The notes: generated by a model not told the origin, from the letters alone. Numbered from the stretch's first letter, positions 52,785-61,703 are shown. The stretch is DNA of 64,000 nucleotides from RGIG4608 sp051867875 (GCA_051867875.1 JBJDZG010000025.1:1-64000); one strand, 5' to 3'. Program-made: numbers and translations.

Positions 52785-54212
52785 ATCTTCTTTCTTAAAT
52801 TGCTTCTCGTAGATTAAAACCGCAATAACAAGCGCGGTTGTATAATAGAAGCCGGGGTAGATATTGAAAAGATGATTGTCGAGAATGCTTCCCGTGAGGA
52901 GCATCGAAGCGCTGACCATCAGCATAAAGCGGTCAAGCGTGGGCTTGCGGAAAATATATTTGAGCGTGCAAGCTCTGTAAAATCCGTAGCAGAGCGTGCC
53001 GACTGCGCCCATTCCCGCAAGGAGCTGGAAGAGCGTATTGTGAGCAAAATGAGGAATGATTGACGCCATGGGCGTTGCGATGAAGCCCATCTCCTCGCCG
53101 TAGAAGCCCACGCCGAAAATGGGATTTTCCTTGAATATTTCAAAGCAACGAAGCCAGATGTCTATTCTTCCCGCGCTCGAATTGTTGAGGTCGTTATGCG
53201 TGAAGTCATCGACCTTCGTTCTTTCAATATAGTGTTTAATAAGCGTGATAAATTCGTCCTTGAAGAAAAGCAGGATAACCGCTGCGACGGCAACTATTGA
53301 AACGGGTACGATAATGCGCGCTATCTTCTTTCTCTCGCCTGCAAACATCATGAAAACAAAGCAGAATGCAAAATAAATTCCGCCGATGAGCACTGCGTTT
53401 CTCGACGTGCTCGTGAGCGTTGCGCCGAAGAGGGCAAACGCGGTGAAGAGGTGGAGATACGGAGCGAATTTGCATTTATTCTTCATAAATCCGTAGAAAT
53501 TCATCGGAATGAGGTTCGCAAGCACGAAGCCGACGGCGTTCTGTTTGCCGAATCCAAGGGTGAACGCACCTCTGTCGATTCCGCCGTCAACGAAGAGCTT
53601 ACCCGACAGGTAAATTCCCGCGACCTGTATAAGGAGTATCCACGAAATAAGCAAGGTTATGTATGTGAAATAATCTGTAATCTCGTTTACGTCTTCCTCC
53701 ATAAGCCCGAGGTAGAGCATTAAGAAGAGAATTACGTAAACTACGACCAGCGCAAGTCCCCAAAGGAGATTTCCGATAGTGTAATCGTCTGCAAAAAGTC
53801 CGTTACTTACAAGTCCGAAGGCGAGTGCGAGCATCGGAACGAAGAGCGGAATTTTGAAGAAATTTATCTTGGTAAAGAATTTATTTCTGAGCGCGTAAAT
53901 GAATCCGCAAACTACGAATGCAACCGCTCCGCCTATTAAGAGGTAGGGGCGTATTCCCGTCGAGTAGTTATCGGAGCGTGTCGGGTCCATGGGCGAATTT
54001 GCTACCGTCATCTGATAGAAGAAGGTCAGCACGAAGAACATCATCGGTTTTACCGAGCGTGAGGTGAGAAATGCCACGCTGACGACGAGCATATTCAGCG
54101 CCGCGGTGTACGCCTCAATCTCAAAGAAATAACCGATAAGAATTAACGCGCTCATTACGAGCGGATAGATTTTGCCCGAGAAAAATTCGGAATTGATTTT
54201 GAGCTTTTGCAT
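52779..54212 (-). CDS. O-antigen ligase/polymerase-like membrane protein
   Basis: The 477-residue protein has about 12 membrane helices and a large outside loop in the second half. Residues about 345-375 (NDLNNSSAGRIDIWLRCFEIFKENPIFGVG) match the Wzy_C/WaaL signature around the catalytic loop, and HNTLFQLLAGMGAVG follows. In a monoderm this would ligate or polymerise a capsule or wall-linked glycan rather than LPS. It stands alone; no glycosyltransferase cluster is next to it. GAAAGG lies upstream of the ATG. Confidence 0.87.
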   Translation of the reverse strand: MQKLKINSEFFSGKIYPLVMSALILIGYFFEIEAYTAALNMLVVSVAFLTSRSVKPMMFFVLTFFYQMTVANSPMDPTRSDNYSTGIRPYLLIGGAVAFVVCGFIYALRNKFFTKINFFKIPLFVPMLALAFGLVSNGLFADDYTIGNLLWGLALVVVYVILFLMLYLGLMEEDVNEITDYFTYITLLISWILLIQVAGIYLSGKLFVDGGIDRGAFTLGFGKQNAVGFVLANLIPMNFYGFMKNKCKFAPYLHLFTAFALFGATLTSTSRNAVLIGGIYFAFCFVFMMFAGERKKIARIIVPVSIVAVAAVILLFFKDEFITLIKHYIERTKVDDFTHNDLNNSSAGRIDIWLRCFEIFKENPIFGVGFYGEEMGFIATPMASIIPHFAHNTLFQLLAGMGAVGTLCYGFYRACTLKYIFRKPTLDRFMLMVSASMLLTGSILDNHLFNIYPGFYYTTALVIAVLIYEKQFKKEDK

Positions 54213-54266
54213 TTTTTAGCCTTTCTGATAAGGACGAGCCCTGTCGAAAAATGTTATTGTTCATAC

Positions 54267-54295
54267 ATTATACAACTTTAATTTGCGTTTGTCAA
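54267..54295 (-). promoter_or_regulatory. Promoter of the O-antigen-ligase-like gene
   Basis: Minus strand TTGACA-17-TATAAT. Confidence 0.85.
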
Positions 54296-54354
54296 GGGGC
54301 GCTCGGGGTGCGAGCTGTTGAAAAATATTAAATCGGTAAAATTGCATTTATCTA

Positions 54355-54383
54355 TTGACAAGGTGGGTAAAACATGGTACAAT
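54355..54383 (+). promoter_or_regulatory. Promoter of the isc operon
   Basis: TTGACA and TACAAT, 17-bp spacer, with a dyad operator directly behind it. Confidence 0.85.
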
Positions 54384-54385
54384 TT

Positions 54386-54412
54386 ATTTACCTACTTAAA
54401 CAGTAGGTAAAT
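54386..54412. promoter_or_regulatory. Probable Rrf2-family (IscR/CymR-like) operator
   Basis: Perfect 11-bp dyad, ATTTACCTACT-TAAAC-AGTAGGTAAAT, covering the expected transcription start. An Rrf2 regulator gene lies two genes downstream, so autoregulation of iron-sulfur assembly is likely. The match to Rrf2-type sites is by pattern, from memory. Confidence 0.7.
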
Positions 54413-54487
54413 ATGAATAAGCATTACGAAAAGCACGCGCAGGACGTAATTTTTTCAAAGCGCGGTTTTAGGACAGAGGATAAAAAT

Positions 54488-55678
54488 ATGATTTATGCAG
54501 ATAACGCAGCTACTACGAAACTCAGTGACACGGCAATAGATGCAATGATTCCGTGCATGAGAGAAACATACGGCAATCCCTCGAGTTTATACGCTTTTGG
54601 GCAGAAAGCAAAGGAAATTCTCGAGGATTCAAGGAGCAGAGTCGCAAAGACTCTGGGGTGTGAGGCGCGCGAGATAATCTTCACCTCGGGCGGAAGCGAG
54701 TCGGACAATCAGGCAATTATTTCCGCCGCGAGGCTTGGCGAGAGGAAGAACAAAAAGCACATCGTTTCTACGGCATTTGAGCATCACGCCGTCTTGCACA
54801 CACTTGAAAAGCTCAAATTACAGGGCTTTGAGATAACTCTGCTCGACGTTCACGAAAACGGCATCGTGACGCCCGATCAGGTGAGGGAGGCGATTCGTGA
54901 GGACACTTGTCTTGTCAGCGTCATGTACGCAAACAACGAAATCGGCACTGTTCAGCCCATTGAAGAGATTGGAAAGGTCTGTTGCGAGAGGGGAGTGCTC
55001 TTCCACACAGACGCCGTTCAGGCGGTTGGACATCTTCACATTGACGTCAGGGCGCAAAATATCGATATGCTTTCTCTTTCGGCGCATAAGTTCGGCGGTC
55101 CCAAGGGCGTCGGTGCCCTTTATTGCAGAAAGGGAATCCCCATTGAGCCGATTATAAACGGCGGCGCGCAGGAGAGGGGCAAGCGAGCGGGAACGGAAAA
55201 TCTGCCCGCTATCGTGGGAATGGCGGCGGCGCTTGAAGAGTCGTGCTCAAAAATCGACGAGTCTTACGCAAAACTTTGCACACTTCGTGACAAATTGATT
55301 GACGGGCTTGATAAAATTCCATATTCAGAGCTTAACGGCGACAGAAATTCAAGGCTTCCCGGCAACGTAAGCTTCTGTTTTGAAGGAATTGAGGGCGAAT
55401 CGCTGATACTTTTGCTTGACGACAGAGGAATTTGCGTTTCCTCGGGCTCTGCCTGCACGTCGGGCTCGCTTGATCCGAGCCACGTTCTGCTTGCTATCGG
55501 CAGACCTCACGAGGTCGCGCACGGCTCACTCCGTCTGTCGCTCGGCGACGATATCACCGAGACGGACGTCGATTATATCATCAGTTCCGTTACCGAGGTG
55601 GTGGGGTATCTCCGCAATATGTCACCCTTCTGGCGGGAGCTTGTAAACGGCAAGCGAAACCATATTTTCGCAGAATGA
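54488..55678 (+). CDS. iscS: Cysteine desulfurase (IscS/NifS)
   Basis: PLP enzyme that takes sulfur from cysteine for iron-sulfur clusters. The 396-residue protein begins MIYADNAATT, has FEHHAVLHTLE, the PLP lysine K201 in SAHKFGGPKG, RAGTENLPAIVG, and the active cysteine C323 in SSGSACTSGSLDPSH with the mobile-loop length typical of IscS/NifS. I start at 54488, behind AGAGG; an in-frame ATG at 54413 directly abuts the operator and has no ribosome site. Its end overlaps an ATG of the iscU frame by four bases. Confidence 0.95.
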   Translation: MIYADNAATTKLSDTAIDAMIPCMRETYGNPSSLYAFGQKAKEILEDSRSRVAKTLGCEAREIIFTSGGSESDNQAIISAARLGERKNKKHIVSTAFEHHAVLHTLEKLKLQGFEITLLDVHENGIVTPDQVREAIREDTCLVSVMYANNEIGTVQPIEEIGKVCCERGVLFHTDAVQAVGHLHIDVRAQNIDMLSLSAHKFGGPKGVGALYCRKGIPIEPIINGGAQERGKRAGTENLPAIVGMAAALEESCSKIDESYAKLCTLRDKLIDGLDKIPYSELNGDRNSRLPGNVSFCFEGIEGESLILLLDDRGICVSSGSACTSGSLDPSHVLLAIGRPHEVAHGSLRLSLGDDITETDVDYIISSVTEVVGYLRNMSPFWRELVNGKRNHIFAE

Positions 55679-55692
55679 GAGGTAAAAAGAAA

Positions 55693-56121
55693 ATGGCTTT
55701 ATACAGTGAAAAAGTAATGGACCACTTCCGCAATCCGCGAAACGTGGGAGTAATTGAGGACGCGGACGGTGTCGGTGAGGTCGGCAATCCCGTCTGCGGG
55801 GATATTATGAAAATTTATCTTAAAATCGAGAACGATATTATTACCGACGTGAAATTTGAAACCTTCGGCTGCGGAAGCGCGATAGCGTCGAGCTCAATGG
55901 CGACGGAAATGATAAAGGGAAAGCCGATTTCAGAGGCGTTGGGGGTTACGAACAAGGCGGTCACGGAGGCTCTTGACGGGCTTCCCGCGCACAAGCTGCA
56001 CTGCTCGGTGCTTGCGGAAGAGGCTATCAAAAAGGCGATTAAGGACTACTACGACAGAAACGGAATTGAGTACGACTGCTCGCTTTTCCCCGATTGCGAC
56101 AGCTGCTCGCACTGCGGCTGA
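55693..56121 (+). CDS. iscU: Iron-sulfur cluster scaffold protein (IscU/NifU N-terminal type)
   Basis: Scaffold on which IscS builds clusters. The 142-residue protein has the three conserved cysteines: GNPVCGD (Cys35), FGCGSAIASSS and LHCSVLAEEA, with the ligand Asp next to the first. The C-terminal CSLFPDCDSCSHCG adds four more cysteines, an extension found in some anaerobe NifU-like proteins. Start at 55693 behind GAGAGG; an ATG six codons upstream overlaps the iscS stop with a weaker ribosome site. Confidence 0.94.
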   Translation: MALYSEKVMDHFRNPRNVGVIEDADGVGEVGNPVCGDIMKIYLKIENDIITDVKFETFGCGSAIASSSMATEMIKGKPISEALGVTNKAVTEALDGLPAHKLHCSVLAEEAIKKAIKDYYDRNGIEYDCSLFPDCDSCSHCG

Positions 56122-56180
56122 GTTTCAGTTGATTTAATTTGATTAACTGATTGATTTGGCGATTATTCCTCAGACGGGGC

Positions 56181-56209
56181 TTGATTATCCGTTTGCTTTG
56201 CGGTATAAT
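56181..56209 (+). promoter_or_regulatory. Promoter of the Rrf2 regulator gene
   Basis: TTGATT and TATAAT, 17-bp spacer. The regulator may thus be made both from the operon and separately. Confidence 0.6.
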
Positions 56210-56235
56210 AGGAATAGGAAACGAGGTGTGATGCG

Positions 56236-56637
56236 ATGATGATATCAACGAGAGGAAGATATGCTCTGCGCGTGATTATTGATTTGGCAGAGAACAACGG
56301 CGAGGGCTACACGGCTATGAAAGAGGTCGCCGACAGGCAGGGTATTTCGCTCAAATATCTTGAAAGAATTCTGCCCTTGCTTGTAAAGGCGAATATGATA
56401 GAGGGAATTCACGGAAAAGGGGGCGGATACCGCCTTACGCACGCGCCCGAGGATTACAGAATAGGCGATATTATCCGTCTGACCGAGGGAAATATTATTT
56501 CCGTGTCGTGTCTTGACTGCAAGGGCGAGCCGTGCCGTCGCAGCGCCGAGTGCAGAACTCTGCCGATGTGGAAGGGGCTTGACTGTGTGGTGAACGGTTA
56601 TCTTGACAGCATCACGGTAGCCGATTTGATGAAATGA
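56236..56637 (+). CDS. Rrf2 family transcriptional regulator (IscR/CymR-like)
   Basis: The 133-residue protein has the winged-helix start STRGRYALRVIIDLA, the recognition block GISLKYLERILPLLVKANMI and wing GKGGGYRL. In the C-terminal part Cys92, Cys95, Cys100 and Cys106 fall where IscR binds a [2Fe-2S] cluster, so it may sense cluster status; CymR-type regulators lack such cysteines. Downstream of iscS-iscU, whose operator it probably binds. A terminator follows at once. Confidence 0.92.
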   Translation: MMISTRGRYALRVIIDLAENNGEGYTAMKEVADRQGISLKYLERILPLLVKANMIEGIHGKGGGYRLTHAPEDYRIGDIIRLTEGNIISVSCLDCKGEPCRRSAECRTLPMWKGLDCVVNGYLDSITVADLMK

Positions 56638-56672
56638 TAAAATCAGGACAGCGAAAGCGTCCTGATTTTTTT
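56638..56672 (+). terminator. Terminator of the isc operon
   Basis: AAATCAGGAC and GTCCTGATTT, with AGC-GAAA-GC on top and a T run. Confidence 0.92.
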
Positions 56673-56843
56673 GAAAATTTCAGATATTTTTGCTCCGTGC
56701 AGGCACGTAAATTTTCGTTCATTTTTGAGAAAAACGCTACATTTAATTATATTCCGAGCATAAAATTCAAGTGTGGGGACTTAATTCTCAGATGTTCATT
56801 GTAAGAAGTTACAAAAAATATTAACAAAAATGGTAAAATTCTA

Positions 56844-56872
56844 TTGACAACTTGTAAAAAGCGTGATATAAT
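56844..56872 (+). promoter_or_regulatory. Promoter of the starch-binding lipoprotein gene
   Basis: TTGACA-17-TATAAT, followed at once by a palindromic operator. Confidence 0.88.
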
Positions 56873-56875
56873 CTA

Positions 56876-56889
56876 CTTAATCGATTAAG
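56876..56889. promoter_or_regulatory. Probable LacI-family operator
   Basis: Perfect palindrome CTTAATCGATTAAG with the central CG typical of LacI/GalR-family sites, at the expected transcription start. The likely regulator is the LacI protein at 59079. Confidence 0.72.
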
Positions 56890-56926
56890 CAGATGCTTAT
56901 CGAAATAAAGAAACGAGGTAAGAACT

Positions 56927-58732
56927 ATGAAGAAAACGAGATTTTTCCGGATTTTTATTATTGCCGTACTCACGCTGTCCCTGCTTACGGGCTGTGTGGT
57001 AGACAAACCGCCGGTTGAGAAAAATTTCACCGTTACTTACTACGACGGTGAGACGGTTCTGAAAACGGAAACCGTCAAAGAAGGCGGAAAGGCGACCGAA
57101 TGGACTCCCGAAAAGGAAGGCTACACCTTTATTGACTGGTTCGGCGAGCCCTCAATGACACATAAGTTTGATTTTAACAATGCAATCACCGCCGACACTG
57201 CGGTATTTGCCGGATTTTCCGCTGCGTCCGTAGCAGACGTGCGTGAATTTTTCGTAGTCGGAAGCGGAACGAGCCCATTACTCATTACGAGCAACTGGGG
57301 TAAGGTCATAACCGACGAGCACAAAATGGAAAAGGCTGACGGTAAGAACGAATACACCGTTACTCTTGACCTCAACGCAGGCGACCAGTTCCAGTTCGCC
57401 ATCAACAGCGCGTGGGAAAATCAGAGAGGCTTCGGCTATCTCGACACGCTGACTCTTGAGGACGGCACGGTTGTTTTCAGCGGTGCGGGCACGATAGGTG
57501 AAAACTCCGCCAAGAGAAACAACATCAAGGTTGAACTTTCGGGCAACTACACGTTTACCCTTACAACTCACCCTGCGGACGACACTTACGAGTCCAACCA
57601 CCCCAGCTACACTGAGGCGGGTAAGGAAAACTTCAATATCAACCCCTTCGACAAAATTACTTGGGTTCGCAACGGCGACGTTCAGTCCGAGGTTGAAGTT
57701 GTTACCGATTTCTATATCAAGGGCGCAGGCATCACGGGCTGGCAGGACGTTTACACTCCCGCAACCAAGATGACGAACGCCGACGGCGTTTACACTCTTA
57801 CGATATATCTCAAAGAGGGCGAGGAATTTCTCTTTACCTCTATTAACACCGCAAACGGCGTAAGCTCGGTAGGTGCAGATTATCTCAGAGCTTCAAATCT
57901 TGACGAGGCAAGCAAGGCATTCCTTGACGCGAACGCTTCTTACAACATGGTAGCAAAGGCTTCGGGTACTTATACGTTCACGTATACTGCGGCCACAGAG
58001 GTCCTTTCCGTAACATTTGATGCGAGTGCCGGTTTACCTGACGCTGATTACTACATCGACGGAACATTTGCAGACGGTGTTGCAGACTGGAACGGTTACT
58101 GCTTCAACGAAGCGTTCAAGCTTACGGAAACGTCAGAGGGCATTTACGAGATTAAGAACGTAGCTCTCAAAAAGGATTCGCAGATTATAATTCAGATGTT
58201 TAAGGCAGGCTCAACCGAGCGCGGCGAGTGGGGCACACCCGGCTACAACGGTCTCGGAAGCTTCAACTATAACTATCTCGTCGGCGGCGGAGAAGCGTTC
58301 AGCGCAGTCGGCGGCGGAAACAACAATATCAAGGTGCTCGAAGCAGGCAATTACGACATTACCTTTAACGAATACACCAAGGTTATGACAATCAAAAAGG
58401 TTGAGTCCGTTACTTATGATATCTTTATCAAGGGCGGAATGAACGGTTGGGCTCACGATTTCAAGGACGAATATAAGCTCGAAATGGACGGAGATACTTA
58501 TGAGATTACACTCACCTTCGAAAAGGATTGGGAATTCGGTCTTGTGGGCTATTTTTCCGACTCCTACGTCGGATACGGAGACTGGATAGGAAAGGACGTT
58601 CTCGGTACATCGGGCGACGCTAACGGAGTTTTCCTTCAGGAAGGCGCTTACAACCTCAAATGCGCCGAGGCGAGTACGTACAGAATAGTGTACAATAAAA
58701 CCGCAAACACCATTGATATTTATAAAGCATAA
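56927..58732 (+). CDS. Surface lipoprotein with repeated starch-binding-like modules (SusE/SusF-like)
   Basis: The 601-residue protein has a lipoprotein signal ending LTGC (Cys23). An InlB-type repeat follows (about 33-95, GYTFIDWFGEPSMTHKF). Then come three or four beta-sandwich modules with recurrent patterns of YYIDGTF-/FYIKGAGITGW-/DIFIKGGMNGW-type openings and aromatic residues, as in the starch-binding SusE/SusF and CBM-like modules. No hydrolase motif. Likely binds starch or maltodextrins at the cell surface and hands them to the enzymes and transporter of the locus. Its promoter carries the LacI-type operator. Confidence 0.82.
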   Translation: MKKTRFFRIFIIAVLTLSLLTGCVVDKPPVEKNFTVTYYDGETVLKTETVKEGGKATEWTPEKEGYTFIDWFGEPSMTHKFDFNNAITADTAVFAGFSAASVADVREFFVVGSGTSPLLITSNWGKVITDEHKMEKADGKNEYTVTLDLNAGDQFQFAINSAWENQRGFGYLDTLTLEDGTVVFSGAGTIGENSAKRNNIKVELSGNYTFTLTTHPADDTYESNHPSYTEAGKENFNINPFDKITWVRNGDVQSEVEVVTDFYIKGAGITGWQDVYTPATKMTNADGVYTLTIYLKEGEEFLFTSINTANGVSSVGADYLRASNLDEASKAFLDANASYNMVAKASGTYTFTYTAATEVLSVTFDASAGLPDADYYIDGTFADGVADWNGYCFNEAFKLTETSEGIYEIKNVALKKDSQIIIQMFKAGSTERGEWGTPGYNGLGSFNYNYLVGGGEAFSAVGGGNNNIKVLEAGNYDITFNEYTKVMTIKKVESVTYDIFIKGGMNGWAHDFKDEYKLEMDGDTYEITLTFEKDWEFGLVGYFSDSYVGYGDWIGKDVLGTSGDANGVFLQEGAYNLKCAEASTYRIVYNKTANTIDIYKA

Positions 58733-58750
58733 TATCACCGAATTATAAAA

Positions 58751-58777
58751 AGCTCGGGCAAAAATTTTGCCCGAGCT
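58751..58777. terminator. Hairpin after the lipoprotein gene
   Basis: AGCTCGGGCAAAA and TTTTGCCCGAGCT, 13-bp perfect stem around a single A, so effectively shorter with a larger loop. The same sequence recurs at 59014-59040. Confidence 0.75.
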
Positions 58778-58806
58778 CAGCTTGCTGAATATTTCAGCAA
58801 GCTGAG
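58776..58806. repeat. Second perfect hairpin preceding the structured element
   Basis: CTCAGCTTGCTGAA and TTCAGCAAGCTGAG around TAT, 14-bp stem abutting the previous hairpin and ending four bases before the element. Confidence 0.7.
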
Positions 58807-58809
58807 GTG

Positions 58810-59040
58810 CCGCTGAGAAAGGCAGGGATATTTTTCGTTCTCATTCTCGTCGCCGTACGAGAGTACGGCAGAGTTTGAGAACGGAAAAAGCAAGTCGGCA
58901 CAAGGATATCCCAATGATATCCTTGCGCCGGTTCTAAAACATATTATTTTCGTTTTCGGTATTCAGATATTCGCTTTTTATACTTGCGGTAGCACGGCTT
59001 TGTCAGCGGTGTAAGCTCGGGCAAAGTTTTTGCCCGAGCT
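58810..59040 (+). ncRNA. Candidate structured RNA element, copy 2
   Basis: Closing stem CCGCTGA (58810-58816) with TCAGCGG (59003-59009), now fully paired where copy 1 has a G-U. Inner stems: CGTTCTCA/TGAGAACG enclosing GCCGTAC-GAGA-GTACGGC; GCAAGT with ACTTGC; CGGCACAAGGATATC with GATATCCTTGCGCCG; and a 3' hairpin AGCTCGGGC/GCCCGAGCT. Single-stranded blocks GGGATATTTTTCG, GAACGGAAAAAGCAAGTCGG and ACTTGCGGTAGCACGGCTTT are the same as in copy 1. It lies 77 bases after a surface-lipoprotein gene. Confidence 0.65.
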
Positions 59041-59078
59041 GTTGTGGATATTTACGGTATTGTTATATAATGAGGTGG

Positions 59079-59867
59079 TCAAACCTCATACGCGTGAACG
59101 TCGAACTGCTCGTGCGAGAGCGCTTGTTTTATGCAGGTAGATACCTGTGAAAATTTCCTCCTTGAAACCTGTTCGGGCATATAGACGTTCACGCCCCTCA
59201 TAGCGAGATAGGAGCGCACGACTCCGTCGAGCGTCAGGACGCTCTCGGCTTTTACCGTGTCAAGCCCGCTAAAACTGTTTACGAACTGTACGAGAGGGAA
59301 AAGCGATTGAATTTTCTCTTTGAGCGCGTCGTCGCAGGGCGTTATGGACACGAAGGTGTATCCGCCACCGAGGTGTCTGTCGGCGTTCTCTTTTAAGAGA
59401 GAGAGGTCGGTGTTCACCTGGAAGAAGAGCTTATCGTCGATAAAGGAATCGACGGCGATAAGGGGAATATAGTTTGCTTTTCCTATTTTGTAAAAGTCCT
59501 CTTTTGAAAATCCGACGGCGACGATGCAGTCGGCGTTCGTGAATCTCTTAAAGGGCTCAGCTGAAAAAACCAGGCTGTAATTCGTTTCAACTGCGCCCTC
59601 AAGCTCGCTCATAATGCTGAAAAATTCGGCGCGGGAGAGCTCGTTTGAGTGGTCGGAGCACACGGCGACGAGCTTGCTTTCGGGTGCGGAGCGAAGGCTC
59701 TTTGCGTAGATGCTCGGCTTATAATTGAGCATATTTATCACGTGCCAAACCTTTTGCTTTGTTTCGTCGCTTATTGTCTGGTCGGCTCTGTTATTTATAA
59801 CGTAAGACACCGTTGCGGCGGAAACCCCCGCTTCTCTTGCAACGTCGTGTATAGTAACTTTTTTCAT
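59079..59867 (-). CDS. LacI family transcriptional regulator, compact form
   Basis: The DNA-binding domain is canonical: VTIHDVAREAGVSAATVSYVIN (about 4-25) and the hinge helix NYKPSIYAKSLRS. The effector domain is short: 262 residues in total against about 330, and it lacks much of the usual C-terminal subdomain, ending soon after a divergent TLDGVVRSYL block. It may still sense a maltodextrin-like ligand. Between the binding lipoprotein and the divergent GH13 gene it is the obvious regulator of the starch locus. Confidence 0.9.
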   Translation of the reverse strand: MKKVTIHDVAREAGVSAATVSYVINNRADQTISDETKQKVWHVINMLNYKPSIYAKSLRSAPESKLVAVCSDHSNELSRAEFFSIMSELEGAVETNYSLVFSAEPFKRFTNADCIVAVGFSKEDFYKIGKANYIPLIAVDSFIDDKLFFQVNTDLSLLKENADRHLGGGYTFVSITPCDDALKEKIQSLFPLVQFVNSFSGLDTVKAESVLTLDGVVRSYLAMRGVNVYMPEQVSRRKFSQVSTCIKQALSHEQFDVHAYEV

Positions 59868-59931
59868 ATTTATACTTCCGTTTTCCTAATAAACGGCTTT
59901 CCGTTTTCAAAAAAGCCGTATTCTACACTGA

Positions 59932-59960
59932 ATTATACCTTTTTTTGGACAAAAAGTCAA
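59932..59960 (-). promoter_or_regulatory. Promoter of the LacI-family gene
   Basis: Minus strand TTGACT and TATAAT, 17-bp spacer. A stem ACGGCTTT/AAAGCCGT lies in the leader at about 59892-59920. Confidence 0.75.
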
Positions 59961-59987
59961 GATATAGACACACAAAGGATAAAAATT

Positions 59988-61682
59988 ATGACTGAAAATG
60001 CAATTTTTCACGAGCCCGAGTCAAAATATTGCTTTGCCACGGGCAAAAATACGGTAAAGGTGCGACTTCGTATTTCAAGAGAGGACCGTCCTGCGAGGAT
60101 TGAGGTCATCTACGGCGGAAAATACGATTTTGCGCTTGCACAGTTTTCAAAAGAGATGAATATTATAGCCAAAGACAGGCTTTACACATATTACGGCGCG
60201 GAGCTGACGCTCTCGGATTTGCGCCTTACCTACGTTTTCAAAATTTACGAGGGTGGGAAGGTTATGTACTACTCCGAGGACGGTCTGACGGATAATTACG
60301 ATTTTGAATTTAACTATTACAACTGTTTTCAGTATTCGTACCTCAACGCAAGCGACATACACAGTACGGTGCGAGGTGCTGAAAATGCGGTGTTTTACCA
60401 GATATTCGTTGACCGCTTCCGCAGAGGAAACACGGCGAAGGACACGTCTTACATCAATATGGACTGGGGCGATATTCCAACGCCCAAGAGCTTTGCGGGC
60501 GGCGACCTTGACGGAATTTGCGAAAAGCTCGGTTACATAAGCTCGCTCGGCGCGAATTGCATCTATCTTACGCCCGTGTTTGAGTCGGTTTCAAATCACA
60601 AATACGACACAAAGGACTACTATACCGTTGACGAAATGTTCGGCGGCAGGGCTGCACTCGAAAGACTTGTCAAGTCCGCGCACGAAATGGGAATGAAGGT
60701 CGTGCTTGACGCGGTTTTCAATCATTGCAGCGAACTTAACGCACTTTTTGCAGACGTTAAAGCAAACGGCGAAAAGTCAAAATACCGCGACCGGTTTATT
60801 ATCGACAGCTTTTCGCCGCTTTCCTACGAATGCTTTTCGTCCTGCGAGTATATGCCCAAATTCAACACCTCAAATCCCGATACGTGCAGGTATCTTATCG
60901 ATATCGCAAAATATTGGACGCGCGAGCTCGGCATTGACGGCTGGCGTCTTGACGTGTCCGACGAGGTTTCACACACATTCTGGCGCGAGTTCAGAAAGGA
61001 AATCAAGGCGCTCGACGGGGATTGCATTTTGATTGGCGAGAACTGGCACAACGCTAATGTGTATTTGCGCGGCGACCAGTTTGACGGAATTATGAATTAC
61101 GCGCTGACAAAGGCGTGCCTTGACTTTTTTGCCTTCGGTACGCTTGACGCAGAGGGCTTTGCCGACAAGCTCGGCGAACTTTTGATGAGAAACAGCGACA
61201 CCGTAAATTCCATGATGCTCAATCTGCTTGACAGCCATGACACGCACAGATTTTTAACCCGCGTGGACGGCGATGCGGAAAAGCTTATGAGCGCGCTTGC
61301 CGTTATCTTCTTCTATCCCGGTATGCCGTGCATTTATTACGGTACGGAAAACGAGATGCTCGGCGGGTACGACCCCGACTCGCGCCGCACGTTTGATTGG
61401 AGTCTTGAAAACGCGGAGAACGCCACGAAAAACCTTATAAAAACGCTCTGTGCAATAAAGCAGGACGGGGATTTCAAGTACGGAGAATTCCGCGTTTTAT
61501 GCGAAAACGGGCTCGTTATTCTCGAGAGGGTAGGGGAGTCCAAGACGTATCGCCTGAGCATAAACGGAAATCCGCACGAGATTTTGTATGAAACAGATAA
61601 TGCCGCGGTTTCTTTCTGCGGCAAAAACGTGATAAAGCCCTACGGCTTTGTCATTGAAACAGTAACAAACGCTCAAAAATAA
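59988..61682 (+). CDS. GH13 glycoside hydrolase (neopullulanase/cyclomaltodextrinase/maltogenic amylase type)
   Basis: Hydrolyses alpha-1,4 (and perhaps 1,6) links of maltodextrins or cyclodextrins. The 564-residue protein has an N-terminal CBM34-like domain (to about 120) with VFYQIFVDRFRRGN at the junction, then the (beta/alpha)8 barrel: VVLDAVFNHCS, GWRLDVSDEV with nucleophile Asp322, ILIGENW with acid/base Glu351, and LLDSHDTHR with Asp418. It has no signal peptide, so it is cytoplasmic and acts on imported oligosaccharides. Start at 59988 behind AAGGA. Followed 21 bp later by malE. Confidence 0.93.
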   Translation: MTENAIFHEPESKYCFATGKNTVKVRLRISREDRPARIEVIYGGKYDFALAQFSKEMNIIAKDRLYTYYGAELTLSDLRLTYVFKIYEGGKVMYYSEDGLTDNYDFEFNYYNCFQYSYLNASDIHSTVRGAENAVFYQIFVDRFRRGNTAKDTSYINMDWGDIPTPKSFAGGDLDGICEKLGYISSLGANCIYLTPVFESVSNHKYDTKDYYTVDEMFGGRAALERLVKSAHEMGMKVVLDAVFNHCSELNALFADVKANGEKSKYRDRFIIDSFSPLSYECFSSCEYMPKFNTSNPDTCRYLIDIAKYWTRELGIDGWRLDVSDEVSHTFWREFRKEIKALDGDCILIGENWHNANVYLRGDQFDGIMNYALTKACLDFFAFGTLDAEGFADKLGELLMRNSDTVNSMMLNLLDSHDTHRFLTRVDGDAEKLMSALAVIFFYPGMPCIYYGTENEMLGGYDPDSRRTFDWSLENAENATKNLIKTLCAIKQDGDFKYGEFRVLCENGLVILERVGESKTYRLSINGNPHEILYETDNAAVSFCGKNVIKPYGFVIETVTNAQK

Positions 61683-61703
61683 CGCTCACAAGGGGGAACA
61701 GTT

